This document shows, in pieces, positions 1 to 12,036 of a DNA stretch of 64,000 nucleotides. The first letter of the stretch is position 1; every line of letters begins with the position of its first letter. The position numbers were made by a program, and so were the translations under genes. The notes under the pieces were generated by a model, which had not been told where the DNA came from, made no database searches, and saw nothing but the letters and a program-made list of their open reading frames with translations. Location of the stretch: assembly GCF_902167145.1 (NCBI RefSeq), contig NC_050102.1:11780850-11844849 (forward strand). Reading direction: 5' to 3'. The DNA is from Zea mays (taxonomy: Eukaryota; Streptophyta; Magnoliopsida; Poales; Poaceae).

Positions 1-562
1 AGTCAAATGTGGATATGATATTAATCCCGGGTATATCCACATCTACATCAGGTAGAAGCATTCAAACCAATATGGTTAATCCTCAACGATTTCTGGCAAA
101 CTCCATATACACAGGAGTACACACTGAACGATAGGTTCAGTTTGGCTTTTGTGCGTTTAATAGAATATTGAGGCATTACACTATATGGGCATTCCTCCCC
201 CTAATGCCAAGATGTTCTTAAAAGCATACAGATAATATCTCCAACCACAATTATCTAGTTGTGGCCAATGTATGCTATTGTGGTGATTTATTAGGGAAAT
301 CTTACGCACATTACAGATCGGGGTTTTATGCAGTGAGCTTTGGACTTAGATTAATGTAGTGGCATGAATACTACATATTTGTCCTTCAACATGAAGGGTT
401 AGTCTCAACATCCCGCGAGACACGCAACAACAAGTTGCTTCGTGGTTATAATTCCGCAAACTTATTGTTAATATTACCAAGTGCATAGTCAATCATTAAG
501 ATTTAGACTAATATGCGCAAAACTATTTTATCCATATGGGTCCTTCAGGGGCTCATGCATAC
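1..562. other. decayed host sequence left of element A, no gene
   Basis: No open frame of useful length and no recognisable protein is seen on either strand. The stretch is AT-rich and continues across the element A insertion at 19169, because the 5-bp target duplication CATAC flanks that element. A short purine run (reverse strand near 195-215) recalls a retroelement 3' end, but nothing else supports that. It is probably an old repeat relic. Confidence 0.5.
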
Positions 563-1736
563 TGAAAGGGAAATAGACTTACACCTTTTCCTAAATGATT
601 ATGGTGGTTGAATTGCCCAACACAAATAATTGGACTAACTAGTTTGCTCTAGATTATAAGTTTTACAGGTGCCAAAGGTTCAACACAAACCAATAAAAAG
701 GTCCAAGAAAGGGTTCAAATAAAAAAAGCAAAAGACAACCCAAAGGCAGCCCTGGTTTGGCGCACCGGACTGTCCAGTGCACCAGGGAGTTCCACTCCAA
801 ACTTGCCACCTTCAGAAATTCGGGGAGGCCGCTCCGCTATAATTCACCGAACTGTTCGGTGTAGCACCGGACTGTCCGGTGTGCCAAGCGAAGCAACGGT
901 CGTCCGCGCCAACGGTCGTCTGCAGAGGAACAGTAAAGCGCTACAGTGCGCGACTGCACTCGCAGAAGTCAGAGCAGGCGCAGAAGGCGCACCGGACAGT
1001 GAACAACACCTGTCCGGTGGCCCCGTTGTCAGAAGCTCCAACGGTCGGAACCCAACGGCCTGGTGACATGGCTGGCGCACCGGACAGTGTCCGGTGGCGC
1101 ACCGGATTGTCCGGTGCGCCATACGACAGAAGCCTTCACCAACGGTCATTTTGGTGGTTGGGGCTATAAATACCCCCCAACCACCACACTTCAATGCATC
1201 CAAGTTTTCAGCCTTCAAATCTCATACAAGAGCTCTAGACTTCATTCCAAGACACAAACAAAGAGATCAAATCCTCTCCCAAGTCTGGAATCACTCCAAA
1301 CAAATTAGTGACTAGAGAGAGAGACTTTTGTGTTCTTTTGAGCTCTTGCGCTTGGATTGCTTTTCTTCTTCCTCTATTCTTGTGTTCAACTCACTTGTAA
1401 TCAAAACAAGAGACACCAAGTTGTGGTGGACCTTGTAGTGGACTAAGTGTCCCATTTGATTGAAGAGAAAGGCTCACTCGGTCTAGGTGACCGTTTGAGA
1501 GAGAAAAAGGGTTGAAAGAGACCCGGTATTTGTGACCACCTCAACGGGGAGTAGGTTTGCAAGAACCGAACCTCGGTAAAACAAATCACCGTGTTCATCC
1601 GCTTTATTTCTTTGTTGATTTGTTTTCCCTCTCTTTCGGACTCGAATTTAATTCTAACGCTAACCCCAGCTTGTAGTTGTGCTTAAAGTTTATAAATTTC
1701 AGATTTGCCTATTCACCTCCCTCTAGGCGACTTTCA
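563..1736 (+). repeat. 5' LTR of element A
   Basis: 1174 bp, TG...CA termini. U3 (about 563-1195) holds several CACCGGAC-N-GTCCGGTG palindromes between about 765 and 1120, and multiple AACGG motifs (for example near 894, 911, 1033 and 1138). The TATA box lies at 1164-1172. R-U5 runs into the primer site. Compared with the 3' LTR it lacks two palindrome units. Confidence 0.93.
1153..1185 (+). promoter_or_regulatory. LTR promoter: TATA box inside an inverted repeat
   Basis: The TATA box CTATAAATA (1164-1172) is flanked by arms GGTGGTTGGGG (1153-1163) and CCCCAACCACC (1175-1185), a perfect 11-bp inverted repeat. Transcription would be expected to start about 25-35 bases downstream, so the arms should act as DNA and not in the normal transcript. 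Confidence 0.75.
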
Positions 1737-1738
1737 AT

Positions 1739-1752
1739 TGGTATCGGAGCCG
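1739..1752 (+). other. primer-binding site, initiator Met tRNA
   Basis: TGGTATCGGAGCC starts two bases after the LTR end. It matches the complement of the 3' end of plant initiator-methionine tRNA (usual form TGGTATCAGAGC) apart from one A-to-G change. It would prime minus-strand cDNA synthesis. Confidence 0.88.
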
Positions 1753-1783
1753 GTACTTCATTAGAGCCTAACCGCTCGAAGTG

Positions 1784-4414
1784 ATGTCGGGAGCATCCGC
1801 CATGAGGGAGATCGGGACTGGCGATAAGTCCGCAAGCTCGGGGAGAACGCATTCAAGGGAGTCCGCCCACAAGCACACGGAGGAATCCTCTTCCTCCATC
1901 AAGTCCCAATGGAAGGGTGACAAGAAGAAGAAGATGAAGAAGGTGGTCTACTACGAGACCGACTCTTCATCACCCTCCACCTCTGGCTCGGAATCGACAT
2001 CCGCCACTTCTAAGCATTTTGAGCGCAAGAAGTATAGTAAGATGCCCCTTCGTTATCCTCATATTTCAAAACGCACTCCATTACTTTCTGTCCCATTAGG
2101 CAAACCACCTATGTTTGAAGGTGAAGATTATTCTATGTGGAGTGATAAAATGAGGCATCACCTAACCTCACTCCACAAAAGCATATGGGATATTGTTGAG
2201 TATGGAGCGCAGGTACTAAAGAAGGGGGACAAGGATTATGATTCGGAGGAGGTCGAACAAATCCAACACTTCAACTCCCAAGCCACTACTATACTCCTCG
2301 CCTCTCTAAGTCGAGAGGAGTATAATAAGGTGCAAGGGTTGAAGAGTGCAAAGGAGATTTGGGACGTGCTCAAGACCGCGCACGAAGGAGACGAGGTGAC
2401 CAAGATCACCAAGAGGGAAATGATTGAGGGGGAGCTCAGTCGCTTCATGTTTCATCAAGGGGAGGAGCCACAAGCAATGTACAACCGGCTCAAGACCATG
2501 CTGAACCAAGTGCGCAACCTCGGGAGCACCAAATGGGATGACCATGAAATGGTCAAGGTTATTCTAAGATCACTTGTATTTCTTAATCCTACTCAAGTTC
2601 AATTAATTCGTGGTGATCCTAGATATAAACTAATGTCTCTCCAGGAAGTAATAGGAAAATTTGTGAGCTTTGAATTGATGATCAAAGGCTCCAAGAAAAT
2701 CATCGAGCAAGGCGTCTCCTCCACACCCGATGTGCAACCCGTTACATTCAAAGCAACAGAGGAGAAGAAAGAAGAGTCAACGTCAAGTAGGCTCCCCATC
2801 GATGCCTCCAAGCTCGACAACAAGGAGATGGCGCTCATCATCAAGAGCTTTCGCCAAATCCTCAAGCAAAGGAGGGGGAAGGACTACAAGCCCCACTCCA
2901 AGAAAGTGTGCTACAAGTGTGGTAAGCTCGATCATTTTATTGCAAAATGTCCATTATCAAGTGATAGTGACAGGGGCGACGACAAGAATGGAAAGAGAAG
3001 AGAAAAGAAGAGGTACTACAAGAAGAAGGGCGGCGATGCCCACGTTTGCCAGGAGTGGGACTCCGACGAGAGCTCCACTGACTCCTCCTCCGACGAGGAC
3101 ACCGCAAACATCGCCGTCACCAAAGGCCTTCTCTTCCCCAACGTCGGCCACAAGTGCCTCATGGCAAAGGACGACAAAAAGAAGAAGGTAAAATCTAGAG
3201 CTTCCACTAAGTATGCATCTTCTAGTGATGAGGCTAGCTCTAGTGATGATGAGGATGATTTGCTCACCCTTTTTGCCAACTTAAACATGCAACAAAAGGA
3301 AAAATTGAATGAATTGATTAATGCTATTCATGAGAAGGATGAACTCTTGGATAGCCAAGAGGACTTCCTAATTAAAGAAAATAAGAAGCATGTTAAAGTT
3401 AAAAATGCTTATTCTCTAGAGGTTGAAAAATGTGAAAAATTGACTAGTGAGTTAAGTACTTACCATGACACTATTTCTAGCCTTAAAAATGAAAATGTCA
3501 AATTAATTGCTAAGGTTGAGAAATCAAATGTTTGTGATGATTCAATTGTTAATCTTAGAAATGATAATGCTAGTTTAATTGCTAAGATTGACATGTTGAA
3601 TGAATCTCTTGCTAGCCTTAAAATTGAGAATGAAAAATTAATAGCTAAGGCTAAGGACTTAAATATTTGCAATGTTTCCATTTCCAATCTTAGAGATGAA
3701 AATGCTATTTTACATGCTAAGATTGTTGAATTAAATACTTGCAAACCCTCTACATCTACCGTTGAGCATGTTACTATTTGCACTAGATGTAGAGACATTA
3801 ATGTTGATGCTATTCATGATCACCTAGCCTTAATTAAACAATAAAATGATCACATAGCTCAACTTAGTGCTAAAATTAATGAGCATGACTTAGAAAATGA
3901 GAAATTTAAATTTGCTAGAAGCATGCTCTATAGTGGGAGACGCCCTGGGATTAAGGATGGCATTGACTTCCAAAAAGGAGACAATGTCAAGCTTAATGCC
4001 CCTAAAAGATTTTGTAACTTTGTTAAGGGCAAAGCTCCCATGGCTCAGGATAACGAGGGTTACATTTTATACACTGTCGGTTATCCCGAGCACAAAATTA
4101 GAAGAATTCACTCTAGGAAGTCTCACTCTAGCTCTCATCATGCTTTTATGTATAAGAGTGAGGCATCTAGCTCTAGGCAATCAACCCATGCTAAATTGCC
4201 TAAGAAGAAAACTCCTATTACATCAAATGAACCTAACATTTCATTTAAAACTTTTAATGCATCATATGTTTTAACTAATAAATTAGGCAAAGTAGTTGCC
4301 AAATATGTTGGGGCCAAACACAAGGGCTCAAAGACTTGTGTTTAGGTACCCAAGGTGCTTGTTTCTAATGTGAAAGGACCCAAGACCGTTTGGGTACCTA
4401 AGAACAAGACCTAA
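1784..4414 (+). pseudogene. gag: element A gag (nucleocapsid polyprotein), two premature stops
   Basis: Gag packages element RNA in cytoplasmic virus-like particles. The frame starts at ATG 1784 (a GTG lies just before it) about 45 bases after the LTR. It has a Lys/Ser-rich N terminus, a Copia gag core around residues 105-310, and a CCHC zinc knuckle (CYKCGKLDHFIAKC) near 2909-2950. An acidic Ser-rich linker and a long coiled coil (about 3290-3900) follow. The frame is broken by TAA at 3842-3844 and TAG at 4343-4345, and its natural end is TAA at 4412-4414. Base composition changes sharply from GC-rich to AT-rich near 3188. The closest relative in the window is the gag of E, then B. Confidence 0.88.
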
Positions 4415-4427
4415 AATTGTTTTGTAG

Positions 4428-6629
4428 GTTTATGCATCCGGGGGCTCAAGTTGGATCATTGATAGCGGGTGCACAAACCACATGACTGGGGAGAAAAGGA
4501 TGTTCTCCTCCTATGAGAAAAACTATGATCCCCAAAGAGCTATCACATTTGGGGATGGAAATCAAGGTTTGGTCAAAGGACTTGGTAAAGTTGCTATATC
4601 ACCTGACCATTCTATTTCCAATGTTTTTCTTGTATACTCTTTAGATTACATTTTGCTTTCTGTTTCTCAATTATGTAAAATGGGCTACAACTATCTTTTT
4701 ATGGATATAGGTGTTACTGTCTTTAGAAGAAGTGATAATTCTGTAGCATTTAAGAGAGTGTTAGAGGGTCATCTATACTTGGTTGATTTTAATATAGCTG
4801 AACTCGACACTTGCTTAATCGCTAAGACTAACATGGGTTGGCTCTGGCATCGCCGACTAGCCCACGTTGGGATGAAGAATCTTCACAAGCTTCTAAAGGG
4901 AGAGCACATTTTGGGACTAACCAATGTTCATTTTGAGAAAGACAGGGTTTGTAGCGCATGTCAAGCAGGAAAGCAAGTTGGTGTTCATCATCCACACAAG
5001 AACATCATGACGACTGACAGGCCACTGGAGCTACTCCACATGGACTTATTCGGCTCGATAGCTTACCTAAGCATCGGCGGGAGTAAGTACTGTCTAGTTA
5101 TTATAGATGATTATTCTCGCTTCACTTGGGTGTTCTTTTTGCAGGAAAAATCACAAACCCAAGAGACCTTAAAGGGATTCTTAAGACGGGCTCAAAATGA
5201 GTTCGGCTTAAGGATCAAAAAGATTAGAAGCGACAACAGGACGAAGTTCAAGAATTCACAAATAGAAGGCTTTCTTGAGAATGAGGGCATCAAGCATGAG
5301 TTCTCTTCTCCCTACACACCTCAATAAAATGGTGTAGTGGAGAGGAAGAATAGAACTCTACTTGACATGGCGAGGACCATGCTTGATGAATACAAGACTT
5401 CGGATCAGTTTTGGGCGGAAGCAATCAACACCGCTTGCTACGCTATCAACCGCCTCTACCTTCACTGAATCCTCAAGAAGACATCATATGAACTCCTAAC
5501 GGGTAAAAAGCCCAATGTTTCATATTTTAGAGTCTTTGGTAGCAAATTCTTTATTCTTGTTAAAAGAGGTAGAAAATCCAAATTTGCTCCTAAGGCTGTA
5601 GAAGGCTTTTTACTTGGTTATGATTCAAACACAAGGGCATATAGAGTCTTTAACAAGTCCACTGGACTAGTTGAAGTTTCTTGTGACATTGTGTTTGATG
5701 AGACTAACGGCTCTCAAGTAGAGCAAGTTGATCTTGATGAGCTAGATGATGAAGAGGCTCCGTGCGTCGCGCTAAGGAACATGTCCATTGGGGATGTGTG
5801 TCCTAAGGAATCCAAAGAGCCTCCACAAGCACAAGATCAACCATCTTACTCCATGCAAGCATCTCCACCAACCGAAGATGAGAATCAAGCTCAAGAGGAT
5901 GAAAATGAAGATCAAGAAGATGAGCCACCTCAAGAGGAGGACAATGATCAAGGGGGAGATGGCAATGATTAAGACAAGGAAGATGATGACGGTCCAAGAC
6001 CGCCACACCCAAGAGTCCACCAAGCAATACAACGAGATCACCCCGTGAACTCCATCCTCGGCGATATTCATAAGGGGGTAACCACTCGATCTCATGTTGC
6101 TCATTTCTATGAACATTACTCCTTTGTGTCTTCCATTGAGCCATACAGGGTGGAAGATGCATTAAGGGATTCAGACTGGGTGTTGGCAATGCAAGAGGAA
6201 CTCAACAACTTCACGAGGAATGAGGTATGGCATCTTGTTCCACGTCCTAACCAAAATGTTGTAGGAACCAAATGGGTCTTCCGCAATAAGCAAGATGAGC
6301 ATGGAGTGGTGACAAGGAACAAAGCCCGACTTGTGGCCAAGGGATATTCACAAGTCGAAGGTTTGGATTTCGGTGAAACCTATACACTCGTAGCTAGGCT
6401 TGAGTCAATTCGCATATTACTTGCCTATGCTACTTACCATGGCTTTAAGCTTTACCAAATGGACGTGAAAAGTGCCTTCCTCAATGGACCAATCAAGGAA
6501 GATGTCTATGTTGAGCAACCTCCCAACTTTGAAGATAGTGAGTACCCAAACCATGTTTACAAACTCTCTAAGGCGCTTTATGGGCTCAAGCAAGCCCGAA
6601 GAGCATGGTATGAATGCCTAGGAGATTTT
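4428..6629 (+). pseudogene. pol: element A pol, 5' part (protease, integrase, start of RT)
   Basis: The frame is +1 relative to gag, with a TAG directly before the first codon at 4428. The protease motif DSGCTNHM is at about 4461-4484. The integrase zinc motif (HRRLAH...CSAC) follows, then the DDE catalytic core (MDLF, RSDN, VVERK) and the start of RT ([21 protein letters not shown]). Premature stops are at 5325-5327, 5466-5468 and 5970-5972. At 6629 the frame is cut by element B and resumes at 16096. The TGA at 5466 is shared with element E. The protein would be non-functional even without the insertion. Confidence 0.9.
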
Positions 6630-7936
6630 TGATAGTCGCCTAGAGGGGGGGTGAATAGGGCGAAACTGAAATTTACAAATATAAACACAACTACAAGCCG
6701 GGTTAGCGTTAGAAATATAAACGAGTCCGCGAGAGAGGGAGCAAAACAAATCGCAAGCAAATGAAGAGTGTGACACGCGGATTTGTTTTACCGAGGTTCG
6801 GTTTTTCCAAACCTACTCCCCGTTGAGGAGGCCACAAAGGCCGGGTCTCTTTCAACCCTTCCCTCTCTCAATCGGTCCCTCGGACCGAGTGAGCTTCTCT
6901 TCTCAAATCACTTGGGAATCAAACTTCCCGCAAGGGCCACCACACAATTGGTGCCTCTTGCCTCAATTACAGGTGAGTGTTTGATCACAAGAAAGAATCA
7001 AGAAAGGAGGAAGCAATCCAAGCGCAAGAGCTCGAAAGAACACAAGCAAATCTCTCTCTCTAATCACTAGGGCGTTGTGTGGGATATGGAGAGGATTTGA
7101 TCTCTTTGGTGTGTCTAGAATTGAATGCTAGAGCTCTTGTAGTAGTTGGGAAGTAGAGAACTTGGATGCAATGAATGGTGGGGTGGTTGGGGTATTTATA
7201 GCCCCAACCACCAAATGTGGCCGTTGGGAGGCTGTCTGTTCGATGGCGCACCGGACAGTCCGGTGCACACCGGACAGTCCGGTGCCCCCTGCCACGTCAT
7301 CACTGCCGTTGGATTCTGACCGTTGGAGCTTCTGACTTGTGGGCCTGCCTGGGTGTCCGGTGCACACCGGACAGGTACTGTTTGCTGTCCGGTGTGCCAG
7401 CATGGGCGCGCCTGACATCTGCGCGCGCTGCGCGCGTATTTATTGCGCTGCAGGTAGCCGTTGGCGCGGAGTTAGCCGTTGCTCCGGAGTCGCACCGGAC
7501 AGTCCGGTGCACACCGGACAGTCCGGTGAATTATAGTGGACTAGCCGTTGGAGTTTCCCGAAGCTGGCGAGTTCCTGAGGCCGACCTCCCTTGGCGCACC
7601 GGACACTGTCCGGTGTACACCGGACAGTCCGGTGAATTATAGCCGAGTCGCTCTAGGAATTCCTGAAGGTGGCGAGTTTGAGTCTGAGTCCCCCTGGTGC
7701 ACCGGACATGTCCGGTGGCACACCGGACAGTCCGGTGCGCCAGACCAGGGGTGCCTTCGGTTGCCCCTTTGCTCCTTTGTTGAATCCAAAACTTGGTCTT
7801 TTTATTGGCTGAGTGTGAACCTTTTACACCTGTATAATCTATACACTTGAGCAAACTAGTTAGTCCACTTATTTGTGTTGGTTAATTCAACCACCAAAAT
7901 TAATTAGGGACTAGGTGTAAGCCTAATTCCCTTTCA
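6630..7936 (-). repeat. 3' LTR of element B
   Basis: 1307 bp, read on the minus strand from TGAAAGGG at 7936 to the terminal CA at 6630. It holds the same TATA hairpin (TATA complement near 7193-7201) and palindrome array (about 7245-7740) as its partner at 14776-16090. The one indel between the two LTRs is 8 bp inside a palindrome near 7612. Confidence 0.95.
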
Positions 7937-8780
7937 ATCTCCCCCTTTTTGGTGATTGATGCCAACACAAACCAAAGCAAATATAGAAGTGCATAATTGA
8001 ACTAGTTTGCATAATGTAAGTGTAAAGGTTGCTTAGAATTGAGCTAATATAAATACTTACAAGATATGCATGGACTGTTTCTTTCTTATATAACATTTTG
8101 GACCACGTTTGCACCACATGTTTTGTTTTTGCAAATTCTTTTTGTAAATCCATTTCAAGAATCTTTTGCAAATAGTCAAAGGTAAATGAATAAGAGTTTG
8201 CAAAGCATTTTCAAGATTTGAAATTTTCTCCCCCTATTTCAATTGCTTTTCCTTTGACTAAACAAAACTCCCCCTAAAGGAGATCCACCTCTTAGTGTTC
8301 AAGAGGGTTTTGACATACATTTTTGAAAAACTAATTTTCTTCTCCTTTTGAACACAATAGGATACTAATTGATAAATACTTTTGGAAAGCACTAAGTTTT
8401 TGAAATTGGTGATGGTGCGGTCCTTTTGCTTTGGGCTCATACTTTCTCCCCCTTTGGCATGAATCGCCAAAAACGGAATCATTAGAGCCCATTTAAGTAC
8501 TATCTTCTCCTTTGGTCATAAGTAAATGAGTTAAGATTATACCAAATACGAAGGCCGGTCCTTTTGCTTTGGGCTTTTACTCTCTCCCCCAAAGACAAGG
8601 TCCTTTTCTTGGAGTGATGGCGAAGGATGAGTTACGGAGTGGAAGCCTTTGTCTTCGCCGAAGACTCCAATTCCCTTTCAATACACCTATGACTTGGTTT
8701 GAAATAGACTTGAAAACACATTAGTCATAGCATATAAAAGAGATATGATCAAAAGTATATAAATGAGCTATGTGTGCAAT
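7937..8780 (-). other. element B 3' non-coding region with repeated polypurine tracts
   Basis: No ORF. On the minus strand the true polypurine tract AAAAAGGGGGAGAT abuts the LTR (7937-7950). Similar GGGGGAGA runs recur near 8230, 8268, 8447 and 8585. The same spacing of extra tracts is present in A, D, C and E. Plus-strand DNA synthesis starts from the LTR-proximal tract; the role of the others is unknown. Confidence 0.8.
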
Positions 8781-11700
8781 CTAGCAAAAGAAGTTGCGTG
8801 AATCAAGAATATTGAGCTCATGCCTAAGTTTGGTAAAAGTTTGTTCATCAAGAGGCTTGGTAAAGATATCGGCTAATTGATCTTTAGTATTAATGTAAGC
8901 AATCTCGATATCTCCCTTTTGTTGGTGATCCCTAAGAAAATGATACCGAATGGCTATGTGCTTAGTGCGGCTATGCTCGACGGGATTGTCAGCCATTTTG
9001 ATTGCACTCTCATTATCACATAGCAAAGGGACTTTGGTTAATTTGTAACCGTAGTCCCGCAGGGTTTGCCTCATCCAAAGCAATTGCGCGCAACAATGAC
9101 CTGCGGCAATGTACTCGGCTTCGGCGGTGGAAAGAGCAACCGAATTTTGCTTCTTTGAAGCCCAAGACACCAAGGATCTTCCCAAGAACTGGCAAGTCCC
9201 CAATGTGCTCTTCCTATTAATCTTACACCCCGCCCAATCGGCATCGGAATAACCAATTAAATCAAATGTGGATCCCCGAGGGTACCAAAGCCCAAACTTA
9301 GGAGTATAAGCCAAATATCTCAAGATTCGTTTTACGGCCGTAAGGTGGGATTCCTTAGGGTCGGATTGGAATCTTGCACACATGCAAACAGAAAGCATAA
9401 TATCCGGTCGAGATGCACATAAATAGAGTAAGGAACCTATCATCGACCGGTATACCTTTTGTTCCACGGACTTACCTCCCGTGTCGAGGTCGAGATGCCC
9501 ATTGGTTCCCATGGGTGTCTTGATGGGCTTGGCATCCTTCATTCCAAACTTGCAAAGAATGTCTTGAGTATACTTGGTTTGGCTAATGAAGGTGCCCTCT
9601 TGGAGTTGCTTGACTTGAAATCCTAGAAAATACTTCAACTCCCCCATCATAGACATCTCGAATTTCTGTGTCATGATCCTACTAAATTCCTCACATGTAG
9701 ATTCGTTAGTAGACCCAAATATGATATCATCAACATAAATTTGGCATACAAACAAATCATTGTCAAGAGTTTTAGTGAATAGAGTAGGATCGGCCTTGCC
9801 GACTTTGAAGCCATTAGCGATAAGGAAGTCTCTAAGGCATTCATACCATGCTCTTGGGGCTTGCTTGAGCCCATAAAGCGCCTTAGAGAGCCTATAGACA
9901 TGATTAGGATACTCACTGTCTTCAAAGCCGGGAGGTTGCTCAACATAGACCTCTTCCTTGATTGGTCCATTGAGGAAGGCACTTTTCACGTCCATTTGAT
10001 AAAGCTTAAAGCCATGGTAAGTAGCATAGGCCAATAATATGCGAATTGACTCAAGCCTAGCTACGGGTGCATAGGTTTCACCGAAATCCAAACCTTCGAC
10101 TTGGGAGTATCCCTTGGCCACAAGTCGAGCTTTGTTCCTTGTCACCACACCATGCTCATCTTGCTTGTTGCGGAAGACCCATTTGGTTCCTACAACATTT
10201 TGGTTAGGACGTGGAACTAAATGCCATACCTCATTCCTAGTGAAGTTGTTGAGCTCCTCTTGCATTGCTACCACCCAATCCGAATCTTGAAGTGCTTCCT
10301 CTACCTTGTGTGGTTCAATAGAGGAAACAAACGAGTAATGTTCACAAAAATGTGCAACACGAGATCTAGTTGTTACCCCCTTATGAATGTCGCCGAGGAT
10401 GGTGTCGACGGGGTGATCTCGTTGAATTGCTTGGTGGACTCTTGGGTGAGGCGGCCTTTGTTCCTCATCCTCCTTGTCTTCCTTATTTGCATCTCCCCCT
10501 TGGTCATTGCCATCGTCTTGAGGTGTCTCATTTGCTTGATCTTCTACTTTATCAACTTGAGCCTCATCCTCATTTTGAGTTGGTGGAGATGCTTGCGTGG
10601 AGGAGGATGGTTGATCTTGTGCTTTTGGAGGCTCTTCGGATTCCTTAGGACACACATCCCCGATGGACATGTTCCTTAGCGCGATGCACGGAGCCTCTTC
10701 ATCACCTATCTCATCAAGATCAACTTGCTCTACTTGAGAGCCGTTAGTTTCATCAAACACAACGTCACATGAGACTTCAACTAGTCCAGTGGACTTGTTA
10801 AAGACCCTATATGCCCTTGTGTTTGAGTCATAACCAAGTAAAAAGCCTTCTACAGTTTTAGGAGCAAATTTAGATTTTCTACCTCTTTTAACAAGAATAA
10901 AGCATTTGCTACCAAAAACTCTAAAGTATGAAATGTTGGGCTTTTTACCGGTTAGGAGTTCATATGATGTCTTCTTGAGGATTCGGTGAAGATATAACCG
11001 GTTGATGGCGTAGCAGGCGGTGTTGACCGCTTCGGCCCAAAACCGGTCCGGTGTCTTGTACTCATCAAGCATGGTTCTTGCCATGTCCAATAGAGTTCGA
11101 TTCTTCCTCTCCACTACACCATTTTGTTGTGGCGTGTAGGGTGAGGAGAACTCATGCTTGATGCCCTCCTCCTCAAGGAAGCCTTCGATTTGAGAGTTCT
11201 TGAACTCCGTCCCGTTGTCGCTTCTTATTTTCTTGATCCTTAAGCCAAACTCATTTTGAGCCCGTCTCAAGAATCCTTTTAAGGTCTCTTGGGTTTGAGA
11301 TTTTTCCTGTAAAAAGAATACCCAAGTGAAGCGAGAATAATCATCCACTATTACAAGACAATACTTACTCCCGCCGATGCTTATGTAAGCAATCGGGCCG
11401 AATAGATCCATGTGGAGTAGCTCAAGCAGCCTGTCGGTCGTTATGATGTTCTTGTGTGGATGATGGACTCCAACTTGCTTCCCCGCCTGACATGCGCTAC
11501 AAATCCTGTCTTTCTCAAAATGAACATTTGTTAATCCTAAAATGTGTTCTCCCTTTAGAAGCTTATGAAGATTCTTCATCCCAACATGGGCTAGTCGGCG
11601 GTGCCAGAGCCAACCCATGTTAGTCTTAGCAATTAAGCATGTGTCGAGTTCAGCTCTATCAAAATCTACTAAGTATAGCTGACCCTCTAACACACCCTTA

Positions 11701-12023
11701 AATGCTATTGAATCATCACTTCTTCTAAAGACAGTGACACCTACATCAGTAAAGAGACAGTTGTAGCCCATTTGACATAATTGGGAAACAGAAAGCAAGT
11801 TGTAATCTAAAGAATCAACAAGAAAAACATTGGAAATAGAATGGTCAGGAGATATAGCAATTTTACCAAGTCCTTTGACCAAACCTTGATTTCCATCCCC
11901 GAATGTGATAGCTCGTTGGGGATCTTGGTTTTTCTCATATGAGGAGAACATCTTTTTCTCCCCTGTCATGTGGTTTGTGCACCCGCTATCGAGTATCCAA
12001 CTTGAGCCTCTGGATGCATAAAC
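8781..12023 (-). CDS. pol: element B Pol polyprotein (protease-integrase-RT-RNase H), intact
   Basis: About 1080 residues with no stop, counting from the first codon at 12023 after a TAG. The first in-frame ATG (11969) would lose the protease active site. Domains in order: protease D12-S-G; integrase zinc finger near residues 141-178; integrase catalytic residues D206, D269 and E305 with DD35E spacing; RT with YVDD at 763-766 (9737-9726); RNase H ([29 protein letters not shown]) near the C terminus. It cuts Gag-Pol, copies RNA to cDNA and integrates it. It lies +1 to gag with a 13-base gap. How it is translated is not obvious (see findings). Confidence 0.95.
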   Translation of the reverse strand, partial: VYASRGSSWILDSGCTNHMTGEKKMFSSYEKNQDPQRAITFGDGNQGLVKGLGKIAISPDHSISNVFLVDSLDYNLLSVSQLCQMGYNCLFTDVGVTVFRRSDDSIAFKGVLEGQLYLVDFDRAELDTCLIAKTNMGWLWHRRLAHVGMKNLHKLLKGEHILGLTNVHFEKDRICSACQAGKQVGVHHPHKNIITTDRLLELLHMDLFGPIAYISIGGSKYCLVIVDDYSRFTWVFFLQEKSQTQETLKGFLRRAQNEFGLRIKKIRSDNGTEFKNSQIEGFLEEEGIKHEFSSPYTPQQNGVVERKNRTLLDMARTMLDEYKTPDRFWAEAVNTACYAINRLYLHRILKKTSYELLTGKKPNISYFRVFGSKCFILVKRGRKSKFAPKTVEGFLLGYDSNTRAYRVFNKSTGLVEVSCDVVFDETNGSQVEQVDLDEIGDEEAPCIALRNMSIGDVCPKESEEPPKAQDQPSSSTQASPPTQNEDEAQVDKVEDQANETPQDDGNDQGGDANKEDKEDEEQRPPHPRVHQAIQRDHPVDTILGDIHKGVTTRSRVAHFCEHYSFVSSIEPHKVEEALQDSDWVVAMQEELNNFTRNEVWHLVPRPNQNVVGTKWVFRNKQDEHGVVTRNKARLVAKGYSQVEGLDFGETYAPVARLESIRILLAYATYHGFKLYQMDVKSAFLNGPIKEEVYVEQPPGFEDSEYPNHVYRLSKALYGLKQAPRAWYECLRDFLIANGFKVGKADPTLFTKTLDNDLFVCQIYVDDIIFGSTNESTCEEFSRIMTQKFEMSMMGELKYFLGFQVKQLQEGTFISQTKYTQDILCKFGMKDAKPIKTPMGTNGHLDLDTGGKSVEQKVYRSMIGSLLYLCASRPDIMLSVCMCARFQSDPKESHLTAVKRILRYLAYTPKFGLWYPRGSTFDLIGYSDADWAGCKINRKSTLGTCQFLGRSLVSWASKKQNSVALSTAEAEYIAAGHCCAQLLWMRQTLRDYGYKLTKVPLLCDNESAIKMADNPVEHSRTKHIAIRYHFLRDHQQKGDIEIAYINTKDQLADIFTKPLDEQTFTKLRHELNILDSRNFFC

Positions 12024-12036
12024 CTACAAAACAAAT

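Noticed and set aside
5083..5144. GTAAGT ... TGTTCTTTTTGCAG inside integrase, conserved in all five elements, resembling a 62-base intron.
   Set aside because: Both ends are fixed by conserved codons (GSKY and FFLQ), the length is not a multiple of three, it is below the usual plant minimum, and removal would destroy integrase.
7217..7642. Long frames over the LTR U3 regions (for example here and at 15363-16004).
   Set aside because: They read through palindrome arrays and give repetitive TGQSGA / PDSPV peptides on both strands, with no domain. They are by-products of low stop density in GC-rich repeats.
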